Source of the DNA: Gammaproteobacteria bacterium RIFCSPHIGHO2_12_FULL_37_14
GTDB lineage: Bacteria; Pseudomonadota; Gammaproteobacteria; DSM-16500
Direction of reading: 5' to 3'
NCBI GenBank assembly: GCA_001801485.1
Contig: MGXV01000077.1
Coordinates: forward strand, 1-7,877
Length of the DNA: 7,877 nt
Under the pieces are notes generated by a model that worked only from the letters and a program-made list of their open reading frames with translations, ran no database searches and was not told where the DNA came from. Shown here one piece after another: positions 1 through 5,874 of this stretch. Positions within the stretch are counted from its first letter, which is position 1. Each line of letters opens with the position of its first letter. Made by a program: the position numbers and the translations under genes.

Positions 1-2
1 CT

Positions 3-707
3 CTTCATTTTTATGATGAAATCGGACTCTTAAAACCCGCATATTATGGCGATAATAATTATCGCTATTATGAAGAAGCACAACTTCTGATGCTACAGCA
101 GATTTTATTTTTCCGTGAGATCGGTCTTCAACTGAGTGACATCCGTAGGATTATTTCTAGTCCCGATTTCGATAAATTGAAAACATTGGAATCACATAGA
201 AAAATCCTCGAAAAGAATTTCGATCAAACAAAAAAATTGATCGAAACCGTTGATAAAACCATTGCACACTTAAGAGGTAAAAAAACCATGAAACTTGAAG
301 AAATATTTCACGGCTTTAATAATGAAAAACAAAAACTATACGAGGATTTTCTTATTGATAGTGGTGTTAGTCAGGATGTGATTAATAAAAGCAAGGATAA
401 AATCAAAGACTGGACGAAAGAACAATGGATGGACAATAAACGTGAAGGAGATAAAATTCATGCTGAGTTGGTTGAGGCGATTAATAATCATCTTTCTCCA
501 TCATCACCTGAAGTACAAAAAACAATTAAAAAGCATTATCAGATGACGACTATCTTTTGGATGCCAACAAGAGAGACTTATATTGGCCTTAGTCAACTTT
601 ATTCTTCGCATCCGGATTTTGTAAAATTTTATAATGATCTTCATCCGAAATTATTAAAATTTTTGACAGAAGCAATGAAAATATATGCAGAGCGTGAGTT
701 ATCTTAA
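3..707 (+). CDS. MerR-family transcriptional regulator with TipAS ligand domain (5' end missing)
   Basis: The reading frame is open from the window edge, so the true start lies upstream; the ATG at 90 is internal. The visible N-terminus carries the second half of a MerR winged helix (LHFYDEIGLLKP, then the NNYRYYEEAQLLMLQQILFF region and GLQLSDIRRII). A dimerisation coiled coil follows (about ESHRKILEKNFDQTKKLIETV). The last ~140 residues match a TipAS-type antibiotic-recognition domain: FHGFNNEKQKLYEDFL, KIKDWTKEQW, and the C-terminal HPDFVKFYNDLHPKLLKFL...AMKIYAERE helix. By family knowledge such proteins bind promoter DNA as dimers and activate by DNA distortion when a hydrophobic drug binds. 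The TipAS part has no cysteine, so covalent thiopeptide capture as in Streptomyces TipA is unlikely. A strong terminator follows. The target gene is not in the window. Confidence 0.9.
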   Translation, partial: LHFYDEIGLLKPAYYGDNNYRYYEEAQLLMLQQILFFREIGLQLSDIRRIISSPDFDKLKTLESHRKILEKNFDQTKKLIETVDKTIAHLRGKKTMKLEEIFHGFNNEKQKLYEDFLIDSGVSQDVINKSKDKIKDWTKEQWMDNKREGDKIHAELVEAINNHLSPSSPEVQKTIKKHYQMTTIFWMPTRETYIGLSQLYSSHPDFVKFYNDLHPKLLKFLTEAMKIYAERELS

Positions 708-716
708 AGTGATGAC

Positions 717-754
717 CCCGTCATTTCCATCTGCAGGATGGCGGGATTTTTATT
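717..754 (+). terminator. Rho-independent terminator of the MerR/TipAS gene
   Basis: CCCGTCAT (717-724) pairs with ATGGCGGG (738-745) over 8 bp with one G-T wobble. An inner CC/GG pair closes a short loop, and ATTTTTATTT (746-755) follows directly. It lies 10 nt after the TAA of the MerR gene. The T-run is only on the plus strand, so it is not a two-way terminator for the minus-strand remnant at 786. Confidence 0.85.
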
Positions 755-785
755 TAATTGATTAATAAACTTGTCTGCTAAATTT

Positions 786-1121
786 TCATTTATTTAATCT
801 TTTATTCAGAAATTGGCTAATGGTTTTACCGCCATTAACATAGATGTGTCTTATCCCTTCAGCATAAAGTTTTTTGATTAAATGCTGAATATTACCCGTA
901 TATATTTCTGCTTTATCACAAACTGACGATAGGGTAGATGAAAGCACGATCACACGTTTTCTTTCATACGGCCATATGTTGCTGCTTGCTGCAATTTTAT
1001 AAGTATTTTTGCCCATCACTAATGCATCAAACTGGCTCAAAAATTTCTTAAAGTCATAATCTTCGTTAAGGTGTTCTCATCAGGAAAACCAACTAATAAA
1101 AATTGAGATGTAAACGTATCG
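786..1121 (-). pseudogene. Dihydrofolate-reductase-like (RibD C-terminal family) gene remnant
   Basis: The open part (1076 down to 786) reads EHLNEDYDFKKFLSQFDALVMGKNTY, then RKRVIVLSSTLSS and IRHIYVNGGKTISQFLN. These are the central MGxxTY and the GG-K/T nucleotide-binding segments of the YyaP/YwjB-type dihydrofolate-reductase-fold family. Intact members are about 170-180 residues. Here the C-terminal ~50 residues (the usual LIDEL...P.LLG.G.PLF part) are missing after a TAA at 786-788. Two consecutive TGA codons (1077-1082) cut the N-terminus. In the same frame beyond those stops, YVYIS at 1104-1118 resembles the normal first beta strand (YVYIATSLDG), while the SLDG(F/Y)IA loop is gone, suggesting an internal deletion. 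No start codon with a ribosome binding site fits; a TTG at 1040 is the only in-frame candidate within the open part. Probably non-functional; a short expressed fragment cannot be excluded. Confidence 0.75.
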
Positions 1122-1173
1122 ATGTGATCAGTTGGAATATTCATCTTTAATGCCTTCTCAATTTTGAATATAG

Positions 1174-3138
1174 TTAACTATGTTTAAATTCTTTAAAGAC
1201 ACCACATTCTTCATAGCCAAGTTTTTTATATAAAGGATATCCTTCATTTGATGCTTGTAAAAAAGCGATGTGATAGCCTAATTCTTTTGCGCGCTTTAAT
1301 CGATACTCTTGCATCGCTTTACCATAACCTTTTTTACGTTCTGAAGGCGTTGTGGATAGCCAATGTAATCCCGCCACTTGAGCAAAATAACAAGATAACC
1401 CTCGTACAACTGGCTTACCATCAATGTACCCTACATAATATTCGATTGGATCATCGTCGGTTAAAATAGAGGCGATCCACTCAAAATATTTTTTGAAAGA
1501 AGCTTCATCATTTGTAAGAACAAGAGCAAAATCTTGTAATGTTTTTTCATCTTTTGCTTGAATAATTTGAAGATTGGAAGGAATGGAAACATCACCATCC
1601 CATGCATCTAAATCAAAATACATCGCCGTGTTATTTTCAGTATTGCTGTAGCCATTATTTTCTAAGTAGGCTGATAAATTTTCCGGCTTATCATAAGGGC
1701 TTATCCACCAAGAGAAAGGAATGTTTTTCTTTCGAAAGTAGTTAGTTATTTCATTGATTTTTTTGTTGGTGTCGGCTCTAGAAAAGTCAGCTCTTAAAAC
1801 ATAATTAAATGTATCATCAGGTAACCCAGAATTGACGATAGTAAATCCAGGAATTCTGATTAATTCAACTTGATTTATATATTGCGCAAAGTGCGTCATG
1901 TGCACATTAAGATTAGCTTCCATTGCCTTAATCAGCTTCTCTTGTGACCATTCTTTTGCAGAAGAACCTGTATTAGGAGGCAAATAATCTCTTTTTCTTT
2001 CCTCCCATACTTTTGCTTTTGTATCGATCTCTTGAACTAATTTATCTTTTCCAAAAACATATGAATTTATGTCTTCGCTAAATTGCTCGGCTAATTTCAT
2101 TTTTAATTCGGCATAACGCTTCGCGTCATAAGGATGAGCAACGACATAATTTCTAAAATTAACATGGCGATTAATTTGTGGATTACCTCTTTCACAAATG
2201 TGAAGATGAAAACTGATTTTGTATTCTTGTTTTCTTACAAAAAACATCCTATGTGGAATGACACTAGGTCGAATATTGTAATAATTAAGGTTATTTAATT
2301 TTTGCGTAATGTCATCTATCGCATCTAAATTTTCACATACTAACATGATATCAATCACTGGTTTTGCTGGCATATTAGAAATAGCCGTGCTGCCGATATG
2401 ATAAATTTCCCTCAAATGATCGCCTAATGCTTTTTGCAAATGTTCTGCTTCTTGTTTATAAAATTCTGTCCATTCCTGATTATAGGGGACAATTTCTACT
2501 TTACGAGGATTATTGACAAAAACCATCCCTAGTTTTTGCCCTTCGGGCGCACTTCGCGCGTCAAAATTTGTTCCTGACAAATTTTTCATGCGATATAAAA
2601 CATGTGGTAAATCAGCGTGGATGATATCTCGTTCATATTGAAAGCCCACTTTTTCCATAACACGCTGTGAAATTTTATTAGTTTTAAGTGTAAAACAAAC
2701 TATATTATTTAGTCGTAATACTTCGAAAGCGATTTCAGTACAAGTTTTTGTAATCTCTGTCGCAAGTCCTTTATTCAAAAATTCTGGTATCAAAGCATAA
2801 GCGACTTCTATCTCTTCATGGCCGTCTACCTCAATCCGACGCAAGCCACCGCGACCCACCCATATTTTTTTACTGGTAGATCCCGTGTCTTCGCACGGGA
2901 CAGCATCTTTCAAGTAAAACATCCATAAACCAAATCCATTTTCTTTCCATTGTCTTAAATTCCAATCTAAATCTTCCTGTGACTGTTCCGCTGTTCGTAG
3001 CCCGCCTAAGATTTCCATGACTTTGGGATTAGTATGCATAGAAATGAATTTATCCAAGTCATTCACCTTGATTTTTTCGGCAATTAATCTTTCTGTAGAA
3101 AATAACTCAATGGATTTAAACTGCGTAATCGTTTTCAT
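1174..3138 (-). CDS. Trifunctional-looking fusion: GNAT acetyltransferase - GrpB family - GNAT acetyltransferase
   Basis: Residue numbers count from the upstream ATG at 3228. Residues ~45-217 are a RimJ/RimL-type GNAT: FSTERLIAEKI, VGRGGLRRIE, acetyl-CoA loop PEFLNKGLATE, NKISQRVMEKVGF. Residues ~242-412 are a GrpB (UPF0157) nucleotidyltransferase-fold domain: RKVEIVPYNQEW, HIGSTAI, KPVIDIM, and the RHVNFRNYVVAHP...YAELK segment. Residues ~424-684 are a second, two-lobed GNAT with the acetyl-CoA motif RKKGYGKAM (R631-M639) and ASNEGYPLYKKLGY. The substrates are unknown. I prefer the start at 3138 (MKTITQFKS) because it puts TERL about 15 residues from the N-terminus, as usual for this GNAT type. 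The 30 extra residues from 3228 are hydrophobic/basic and lie over a hairpin. Neither start has a strong ribosome binding site. Two GC-rich palindromes are embedded in frame. The gene is divergent from the AraC gene; no partner gene is evident downstream. Confidence 0.85.
   Translation of the reverse strand: MKTITQFKSIELFSTERLIAEKIKVNDLDKFISMHTNPKVMEILGGLRTAEQSQEDLDWNLRQWKENGFGLWMFYLKDAVPCEDTGSTSKKIWVGRGGLRRIEVDGHEEIEVAYALIPEFLNKGLATEITKTCTEIAFEVLRLNNIVCFTLKTNKISQRVMEKVGFQYERDIIHADLPHVLYRMKNLSGTNFDARSAPEGQKLGMVFVNNPRKVEIVPYNQEWTEFYKQEAEHLQKALGDHLREIYHIGSTAISNMPAKPVIDIMLVCENLDAIDDITQKLNNLNYYNIRPSVIPHRMFFVRKQEYKISFHLHICERGNPQINRHVNFRNYVVAHPYDAKRYAELKMKLAEQFSEDINSYVFGKDKLVQEIDTKAKVWEERKRDYLPPNTGSSAKEWSQEKLIKAMEANLNVHMTHFAQYINQVELIRIPGFTIVNSGLPDDTFNYVLRADFSRADTNKKINEITNYFRKKNIPFSWWISPYDKPENLSAYLENNGYSNTENNTAMYFDLDAWDGDVSIPSNLQIIQAKDEKTLQDFALVLTNDEASFKKYFEWIASILTDDDPIEYYVGYIDGKPVVRGLSCYFAQVAGLHWLSTTPSERKKGYGKAMQEYRLKRAKELGYHIAFLQASNEGYPLYKKLGYEECGVFKEFKHS
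2533..2566. repeat. GC-rich compound palindrome at the GNAT/GrpB junction
   Basis: Two adjacent hairpins share bases: GCCC-TTC-GGGC (2538-2548) and GCGC-ACTTC-GCGC (2547-2559). They are flanked by TTTTG (2534-2538) and CAAAA (2562-2566), which are complementary. The block is far richer in GC than its surroundings. On the minus strand it is translated as part of the linker NFDARSAPEGQK (residues 221-232), exactly between the end of GNAT domain 1 and the start of the GrpB domain. This looks like an inserted palindromic element kept in frame. Confidence 0.6.
2881..2900. repeat. Perfect 7-bp hairpin inserted in frame within the first GNAT domain
   Basis: TCCCGTG (2881-2887) and CACGGGA (2894-2900) are perfect inverse complements around a 6-nt loop. 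On the minus strand the block encodes about VPCEDTG (residues 110-116). It falls between the strand ending FYLKD and the strand KKIWVGRGG, where RimJ/RimL-type proteins normally have a short turn (typically TGE.IG.). So about 8-11 residues seem added. The block is GC-rich in an AT-rich gene. Confidence 0.6.
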
Positions 3139-3202
3139 TTTGTATAAGTTCACTTTTTTCAGATGTTTTTTGTATTGGAAAAAATAATCAAAAAAACTAG
3201 GA

Positions 3203-3251
3203 CCACCAGGTAACATGATAAAAACCATCTAACATTTAAAATACCTAGTGG
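3203..3251 (-). promoter_or_regulatory. Long-stem hairpin in the 5' region of the GNAT-GrpB-GNAT transcript
   Basis: Read on the minus strand, CCACTAGGTA (3251-3242) pairs with TACCTGGTGG (3212-3203) over 10 bp with one T-G wobble. The loop is 29 nt. TCCTAG and seven T follow. An alternative pairing of ACTAGG (3249-3244) with CCTAGT (3201-3196) sits immediately before the T-run and uses the same upstream strand. The structure covers the upstream ATG codons at 3228 and 3216 and would suit a leader element if translation starts at 3138. It is seen only as base pairing; its function is inferred. Confidence 0.35.
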
Positions 3252-3284
3252 ATTGAAGTTTAGCTTATTTTACCGATTAAAAAT

Positions 3285-3313
3285 CTTATAAGAAACTATT
3301 AATAACTTGTCCC
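3285..3313 (-). promoter_or_regulatory. Candidate sigma70 promoter of the GNAT-GrpB-GNAT gene
   Basis: On the minus strand GGGACA (3313-3308) is followed after 17 nt by TATAAG (3290-3285), a fair match to TTGACA-N17-TATAAT. It points to the gene starting at 3138 or 3228. The -35 overlaps the inverted repeat at 3310-3332. Confidence 0.4.
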
Positions 3314-3332
3314 ATTATGTTTTTAAATGGGA
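3310..3332. promoter_or_regulatory. Inverted repeat in the divergent GNAT/AraC intergenic region
   Basis: TCCCATT (3310-3316) and AATGGGA (3326-3332) are perfect inverse complements 9 nt apart. The repeat lies in the 172-nt gap between two divergent genes and overlaps the -35 of the minus-strand promoter candidate. It could be an operator. I did not find a convincing promoter for the AraC gene itself; TTATCT near 3353 is a weak -10 candidate. Confidence 0.35.
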
Positions 3333-3400
3333 TGACCTTTTCTGCACAAACAATTATCTAATTAAGGTGTAGGATAAGGTGCTTAAGAGAGGTTTATCCA

Positions 3401-4228
3401 ATGAGTGACTTAAATAATACAAATTTTATTAAAGCCGTTCGGTTTATTTATGATCATATTGACCAACCCATAGCGCTTGCGGACATAGCAAAATCGGTTG
3501 GCATATCAGTTTCTTCCTTAAAACGGCTTTTTATGGAGGCGACCAATCAATCACCTGGTGCTTTTATCCGGCGCATCCGTTTGGAATTTAGCTTTAGGTC
3601 TCTGCAAAGCCGGAAAGATTCCATTCTAGAAGTGGCCTTAAGTTCAGGCTTTGAGGATCAATCTGCGTTTGCGCGTCGATTTAAAGAAACCTTTGGCTAC
3701 TCACCGCGCGAAGCCAGAAAGAAATTAAATATTGTGAGTGAATTAGAAAGTATTTTACTTGATGAGCCTGATATTGTTGAGTTAACTGATTTGCCTATTC
3801 AATCTGTTACGGAAAGAGGGCTTTATTTTGAGGCAGCACCAAAGGCATTTAATATTCTTAAATGTAAATTGGCAACAAATGAACTGAGCGACGATTTTTC
3901 AGGTATTTTTATTGGAATAGGGCATGATAATCCTCATGAAGGAGAGGTGAAAGAAGATCAAGTCCGTTTTACCGCAGGTATTACGCTTATAGAACGCGAC
4001 CTTGGAATTGAGCATGTTACCTTAGTCGGAGGCCGCTATGCCCGATTTCGCTACTTTGGCAAACCAAATAATCTTGGTTTAGCTTATCATTACATTTATG
4101 GAAAATGGTTGGAAACATCACCAAGTAAAATCGATAAAACGAAGCCTGCTTTTATGGCATTTGATGATTTTCCTGATCCTATAAAAGAACAAAATATCCT
4201 TATTCACGTTCCACTCATTGCATCATGA
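3401..4228 (+). CDS. AraC-family transcriptional regulator with GyrI-like effector domain
   Basis: Residues ~8-107 form the two-helix-turn-helix AraC DNA-binding domain: IALADIAKSVGISVSSLKRLF, then ILEVALSSGFEDQSAFARRFK and the FGYSPREARKK signature. Residues ~120-275 match a GyrI-like/SOUL-fold ligand domain (IQSVTERGLYFEAAPKAF, GGRYARFRYFGKPNNLGLAYHYIYGKWL, PAFMAFDDFPDP). This N-terminal HTH plus C-terminal GyrI arrangement is that of Rob/SAV2435-type regulators. By family knowledge GyrI-like domains in BmrR and relatives bind lipophilic cationic or aromatic drugs. The start at 3401 has the ribosome binding site AGAGAGG (3386-3392) 8 nt upstream. Its TGA overlaps the ATG of the next gene in ATGA, so both are almost certainly co-translated. 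The likely role is drug-responsive control of its own operon with the YjdF-like gene; the ligand is unknown. Confidence 0.9.
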   Translation: MSDLNNTNFIKAVRFIYDHIDQPIALADIAKSVGISVSSLKRLFMEATNQSPGAFIRRIRLEFSFRSLQSRKDSILEVALSSGFEDQSAFARRFKETFGYSPREARKKLNIVSELESILLDEPDIVELTDLPIQSVTERGLYFEAAPKAFNILKCKLATNELSDDFSGIFIGIGHDNPHEGEVKEDQVRFTAGITLIERDLGIEHVTLVGGRYARFRYFGKPNNLGLAYHYIYGKWLETSPSKIDKTKPAFMAFDDFPDPIKEQNILIHVPLIAS

Positions 4229-4656
4229 TGAGGCAGGCTGTTGTTAAAGCAACTGTTATGCTAGAAAAATCCTTATGGGTTGTGATAGTTGAACGCGCCG
4301 ACAAAAAAGGATATGCGGTTGCGCGTGCTGTGTTTGGTGATGAACCCACTGATCCAGAACTTTATGATTTTATTTCAAGCCATTTTTATCAGCTTAAATT
4401 TACTGAACCTCACGATTTTAAGCTCATTATTAAACGTAAAAATCCCAAACGAATGTTACGTGAAGTAAGAAAAGAAATGGAAGAAGTAAAATTAAAGTTA
4501 TCAAAAACCACCCGAGCACAAGAAGTGTTAAAACTAGAACTAGAAAAAAACAAAAAATTAAAGAAATCATTATCAAAATCAGAAAAAGAAACTGAGCTTC
4601 AGGAAAAGTTTTTTATACGACAAGCCAAGAAAAAGAAGAAAAAACGGGGGCATTAA
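4225..4656 (+). CDS. YjdF/DUF2992 family protein
   Basis: This 143-residue protein matches the YjdF family throughout. The N-terminal half is a compact beta-rich domain (ATVMLEKSLWVVIVERADKK, YAVARAVFGDEPTDPELYDF, FYQLKFTEP). A highly charged helical tail follows with the family signature KRKNPKRMLREVRKEM, TTRAQEVLKLELEKNK, and a lysine-rich end, KKKKKKRGH. There is no signal peptide or membrane helix. In Firmicutes yjdF is controlled by a riboswitch that responds to azaaromatic compounds, and its biochemical activity is not established. Here the ATG overlaps the stop of the AraC/GyrI gene by 4 nt, leaving no room for such a riboswitch directly upstream. A second ATG at 4228 would also work. 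The basic tail suggests nucleic acid or ribosome binding, which is an inference. The ORF ends 11 nt before the convergent YafY gene. Confidence 0.88.
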   Translation: MMRQAVVKATVMLEKSLWVVIVERADKKGYAVARAVFGDEPTDPELYDFISSHFYQLKFTEPHDFKLIIKRKNPKRMLREVRKEMEEVKLKLSKTTRAQEVLKLELEKNKKLKKSLSKSEKETELQEKFFIRQAKKKKKKRGH

Positions 4657-4667
4657 AATTAGTTGAT

Positions 4668-5369
4668 TCATTTGTGTTTCAACGAGTGTTTGCGCAATTG
4701 TAATGTCTGCCATTCACGGAAAAGACTATCTTTCGAGCGAGGATAGTGTTGATCTAGTACTTTTAGTGAGATAATTCTGTTTGTTTTAAAATGTCGATAA
4801 TCATTTTCTTTTTCGCGCCAAGCAACTAATATGCGTCCATCAGTAAAATATCCAATAGTGAATGGCCATACTGTTCGTTGACTCTTTTTACCATCTTCTG
4901 ATTTGTATACAATATAAATTTTCTTTTGATTGGCAATAGCCTCTCTTAATACCGAAAGGTCTTCATTAACCATCGCTTCTGATGCTGGCGGTCCCACTCG
5001 AAGCGCAAAAGAATTGATACTGTTTTTAATAGTAGCAGGTAAAACATCGATTATTTTATTTAAGGCATCCCCTGCTCCTTTGGATAAGGGCGCGTCTCCA
5101 AATTGTGAAACCCATTGGGTACCTAAAAGTAAAGCCTGTATCTCAATTTGTGTAAACATGATGGGTGGTAGAAAAAAGGTTGGTTTAAGAACATACCCAA
5201 CGCCAGCTTCTCCTTTAATTTCAGCACCCATCGTTTGAAGAGTAGCGATGTCACGATATAAGGTTCTGATACTTATATTTAATCGTTCAGCTAGACGCTC
5301 TCCACTAACTGGATAGCGATAACCCCTTAAAATCTTTAATAAATTTAAAAGTCTTTCTGTTCTATTCAT
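4668..5369 (-). CDS. YafY-family (HTH_11 + WYL domain) transcriptional regulator
   Basis: Residues 1-60 are a DeoR-like winged helix (MNRTERLLNLLKILRGYRYP, SGERLAERLNISIRTLYRDIATL, KGEAGVGYVL). FFLPPIMFTQIEIQALLLG links to a WYL domain at ~135-210 (AIANQKKIYIVYKSEDG, RTVWPFTIGYFTDGRILVAW, YRHFKTNRI). The length of 233 residues is normal for YafY regulators that lack a long WCX extension. The gene is divergent from a VOC-fold gene, a pairing common in proteobacteria where the regulator typically represses the neighbour. A 21-bp inverted repeat lies between them, only 13 nt from this start, so autoregulation is likely. No Shine-Dalgarno sequence precedes the ATG at 5369 (the upstream bases are TGTTTTAAAAT), which suggests weak or leaderless translation. 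The 3' end is convergent with the YjdF gene and no terminator is evident. Confidence 0.9.
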   Translation of the reverse strand: MNRTERLLNLLKILRGYRYPVSGERLAERLNISIRTLYRDIATLQTMGAEIKGEAGVGYVLKPTFFLPPIMFTQIEIQALLLGTQWVSQFGDAPLSKGAGDALNKIIDVLPATIKNSINSFALRVGPPASEAMVNEDLSVLREAIANQKKIYIVYKSEDGKKSQRTVWPFTIGYFTDGRILVAWREKENDYRHFKTNRIISLKVLDQHYPRSKDSLFREWQTLQLRKHSLKHK

Positions 5370-5381
5370 ATTTTAAAACAC

Positions 5382-5402
5382 TACTGCCATTTATTGTCAG
5401 TA
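5382..5402. promoter_or_regulatory. Probable operator of the YafY-like regulator
   Basis: TACTGCCA (5382-5389) and TGTCAGTA (5395-5402) are inverse complements at 7 of 8 positions, separated by 5 nt. The repeat sits between the divergent regulator and VOC genes and overlaps the -35 box TTGTCA of the VOC promoter. Binding would block that promoter and probably the regulator's own. The symmetry is seen directly; the regulator assignment is inferred from position. Confidence 0.6.
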
Positions 5403-5422
5403 TCATCCTATAGAATTATAAC
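5394..5422 (+). promoter_or_regulatory. Sigma70 promoter of the VOC gene
   Basis: TTGTCA (5394-5399), a 17-nt spacer, then TATAAC (5417-5422): five of six matches in each box. It lies 32 nt upstream of the VOC start codon, with the ribosome binding site GAGGA (5443-5447) in between. The -35 is inside the inverted repeat at 5382-5402. Confidence 0.65.
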
Positions 5423-5454
5423 AAGAAACGTCTATGTTTAATGAGGATTAAATT

Positions 5455-5823
5455 ATGCTTATCCCAAATTTATTGCTGTTTTATGTAGAAAATCCGGAGT
5501 CAAGTGCTTTATTCTATGAAAAGATTTTTTCTGTAAAGCCTGTTGCCTCTTTTCCAACCTATGTGGCGTTTTCTTTTGAAAATGGATTGACATTTAGTTT
5601 ATGGTCTACACAAGCTAAAAACTTTATTTCAGGAGGCGCTGGTCATCGATGCGAACTTGCCTTTATGGTAAAGGATGAAGATACGATGCGCACACTCCGA
5701 AAACAGTGGGAAAATCTCGAAGTAGTGATTGAACAAGACCTGCATGAAGCGGTATTCGGGCTCACTTTTGTAGCGCTTGATCCAGATGGACATCGCATTC
5801 GAGTTTGTATACCTGATAGGTAA
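5455..5823 (+). CDS. VOC family protein (glyoxalase/bleomycin-resistance fold)
   Basis: The 122-residue protein has two beta-alpha-beta-beta-beta modules. The first is MLIPNLLLFYVENPESSALFYEKIF with YVAFSFENGLTFSLW. The second is CELAFMVKDEDTMRTLRKQW with FGLTFVALDPDGHRIRVCIP. The PNLLLFYVxNPxxSAxFY and FVALDPDGHRxRV signatures resemble the VOC proteins commonly found beside YafY regulators. Classical glyoxalase metal ligands are not obvious apart from E67 and H113, so a small-molecule binding/resistance role fits as well as an enzymatic one. The start is supported by GAGGA 7 nt upstream and by a good promoter. Transcription may continue into the TetR gene 63 nt downstream, since no terminator separates them. 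Confidence 0.88.
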   Translation: MLIPNLLLFYVENPESSALFYEKIFSVKPVASFPTYVAFSFENGLTFSLWSTQAKNFISGGAGHRCELAFMVKDEDTMRTLRKQWENLEVVIEQDLHEAVFGLTFVALDPDGHRIRVCIPDR

Positions 5824-5850
5824 TGTGAGGTTTGTTGCTTTCATAAAACC

Positions 5851-5874
5851 TTGACAAGCTAACATCGTTAGCTT
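5851..5874 (+). promoter_or_regulatory. Perfect palindrome with -35 box upstream of the TetR gene (probable autoregulatory operator)
   Basis: AAGCTAAC (5856-5863) and GTTAGCTT (5867-5874) are perfect inverse complements around ATC. A consensus -35, TTGACA (5851-5856), overlaps the left end. The matching -10 position (TAAAGG, 5874-5879) is poor and coincides with the ribosome binding site AAAGG. The 19-bp size and placement fit a TetR-family operator. As RNA it would be an 8-bp hairpin next to the ribosome binding site, but it has no T-run and so is not a terminator for the VOC gene. Confidence 0.6.

Noticed and set aside
1037..1144. Minus-strand 35-codon frame from ATG 1144 with GAGAAGG upstream
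   Set aside because: It has a good ribosome binding site, but it runs out of frame into the dihydrofolate-reductase remnant and its peptide resembles nothing I recognise. It may be the fusion scar or a chance frame; too weak to list as a gene.
1248..1469. Plus-strand ORF of 73 codons
   Set aside because: Lies fully antisense to the conserved C-terminal GNAT domain; no ribosome binding site and no family-like sequence.
3196..3260. T-box or other known riboswitch in the leader of the fusion gene
   Set aside because: The TGGTGG segment superficially recalls a T-box, but the conserved T-box core (TGGNACCGCG) and specifier layout are absent.
4657..4690. GTTGA/TCAAC hairpin between the convergent YjdF and YafY genes as terminator
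   Set aside because: It has only a 5-bp stem and no adjacent T-run on either strand.
4930..5238. Plus-strand ORF of 102 codons
   Set aside because: Antisense to the conserved YafY/WYL gene; composition is that of a shadow frame.
5856..5874. Palindrome as terminator of the VOC gene
   Set aside because: There is no T-run after the stem; its position before a TetR gene fits an operator better.
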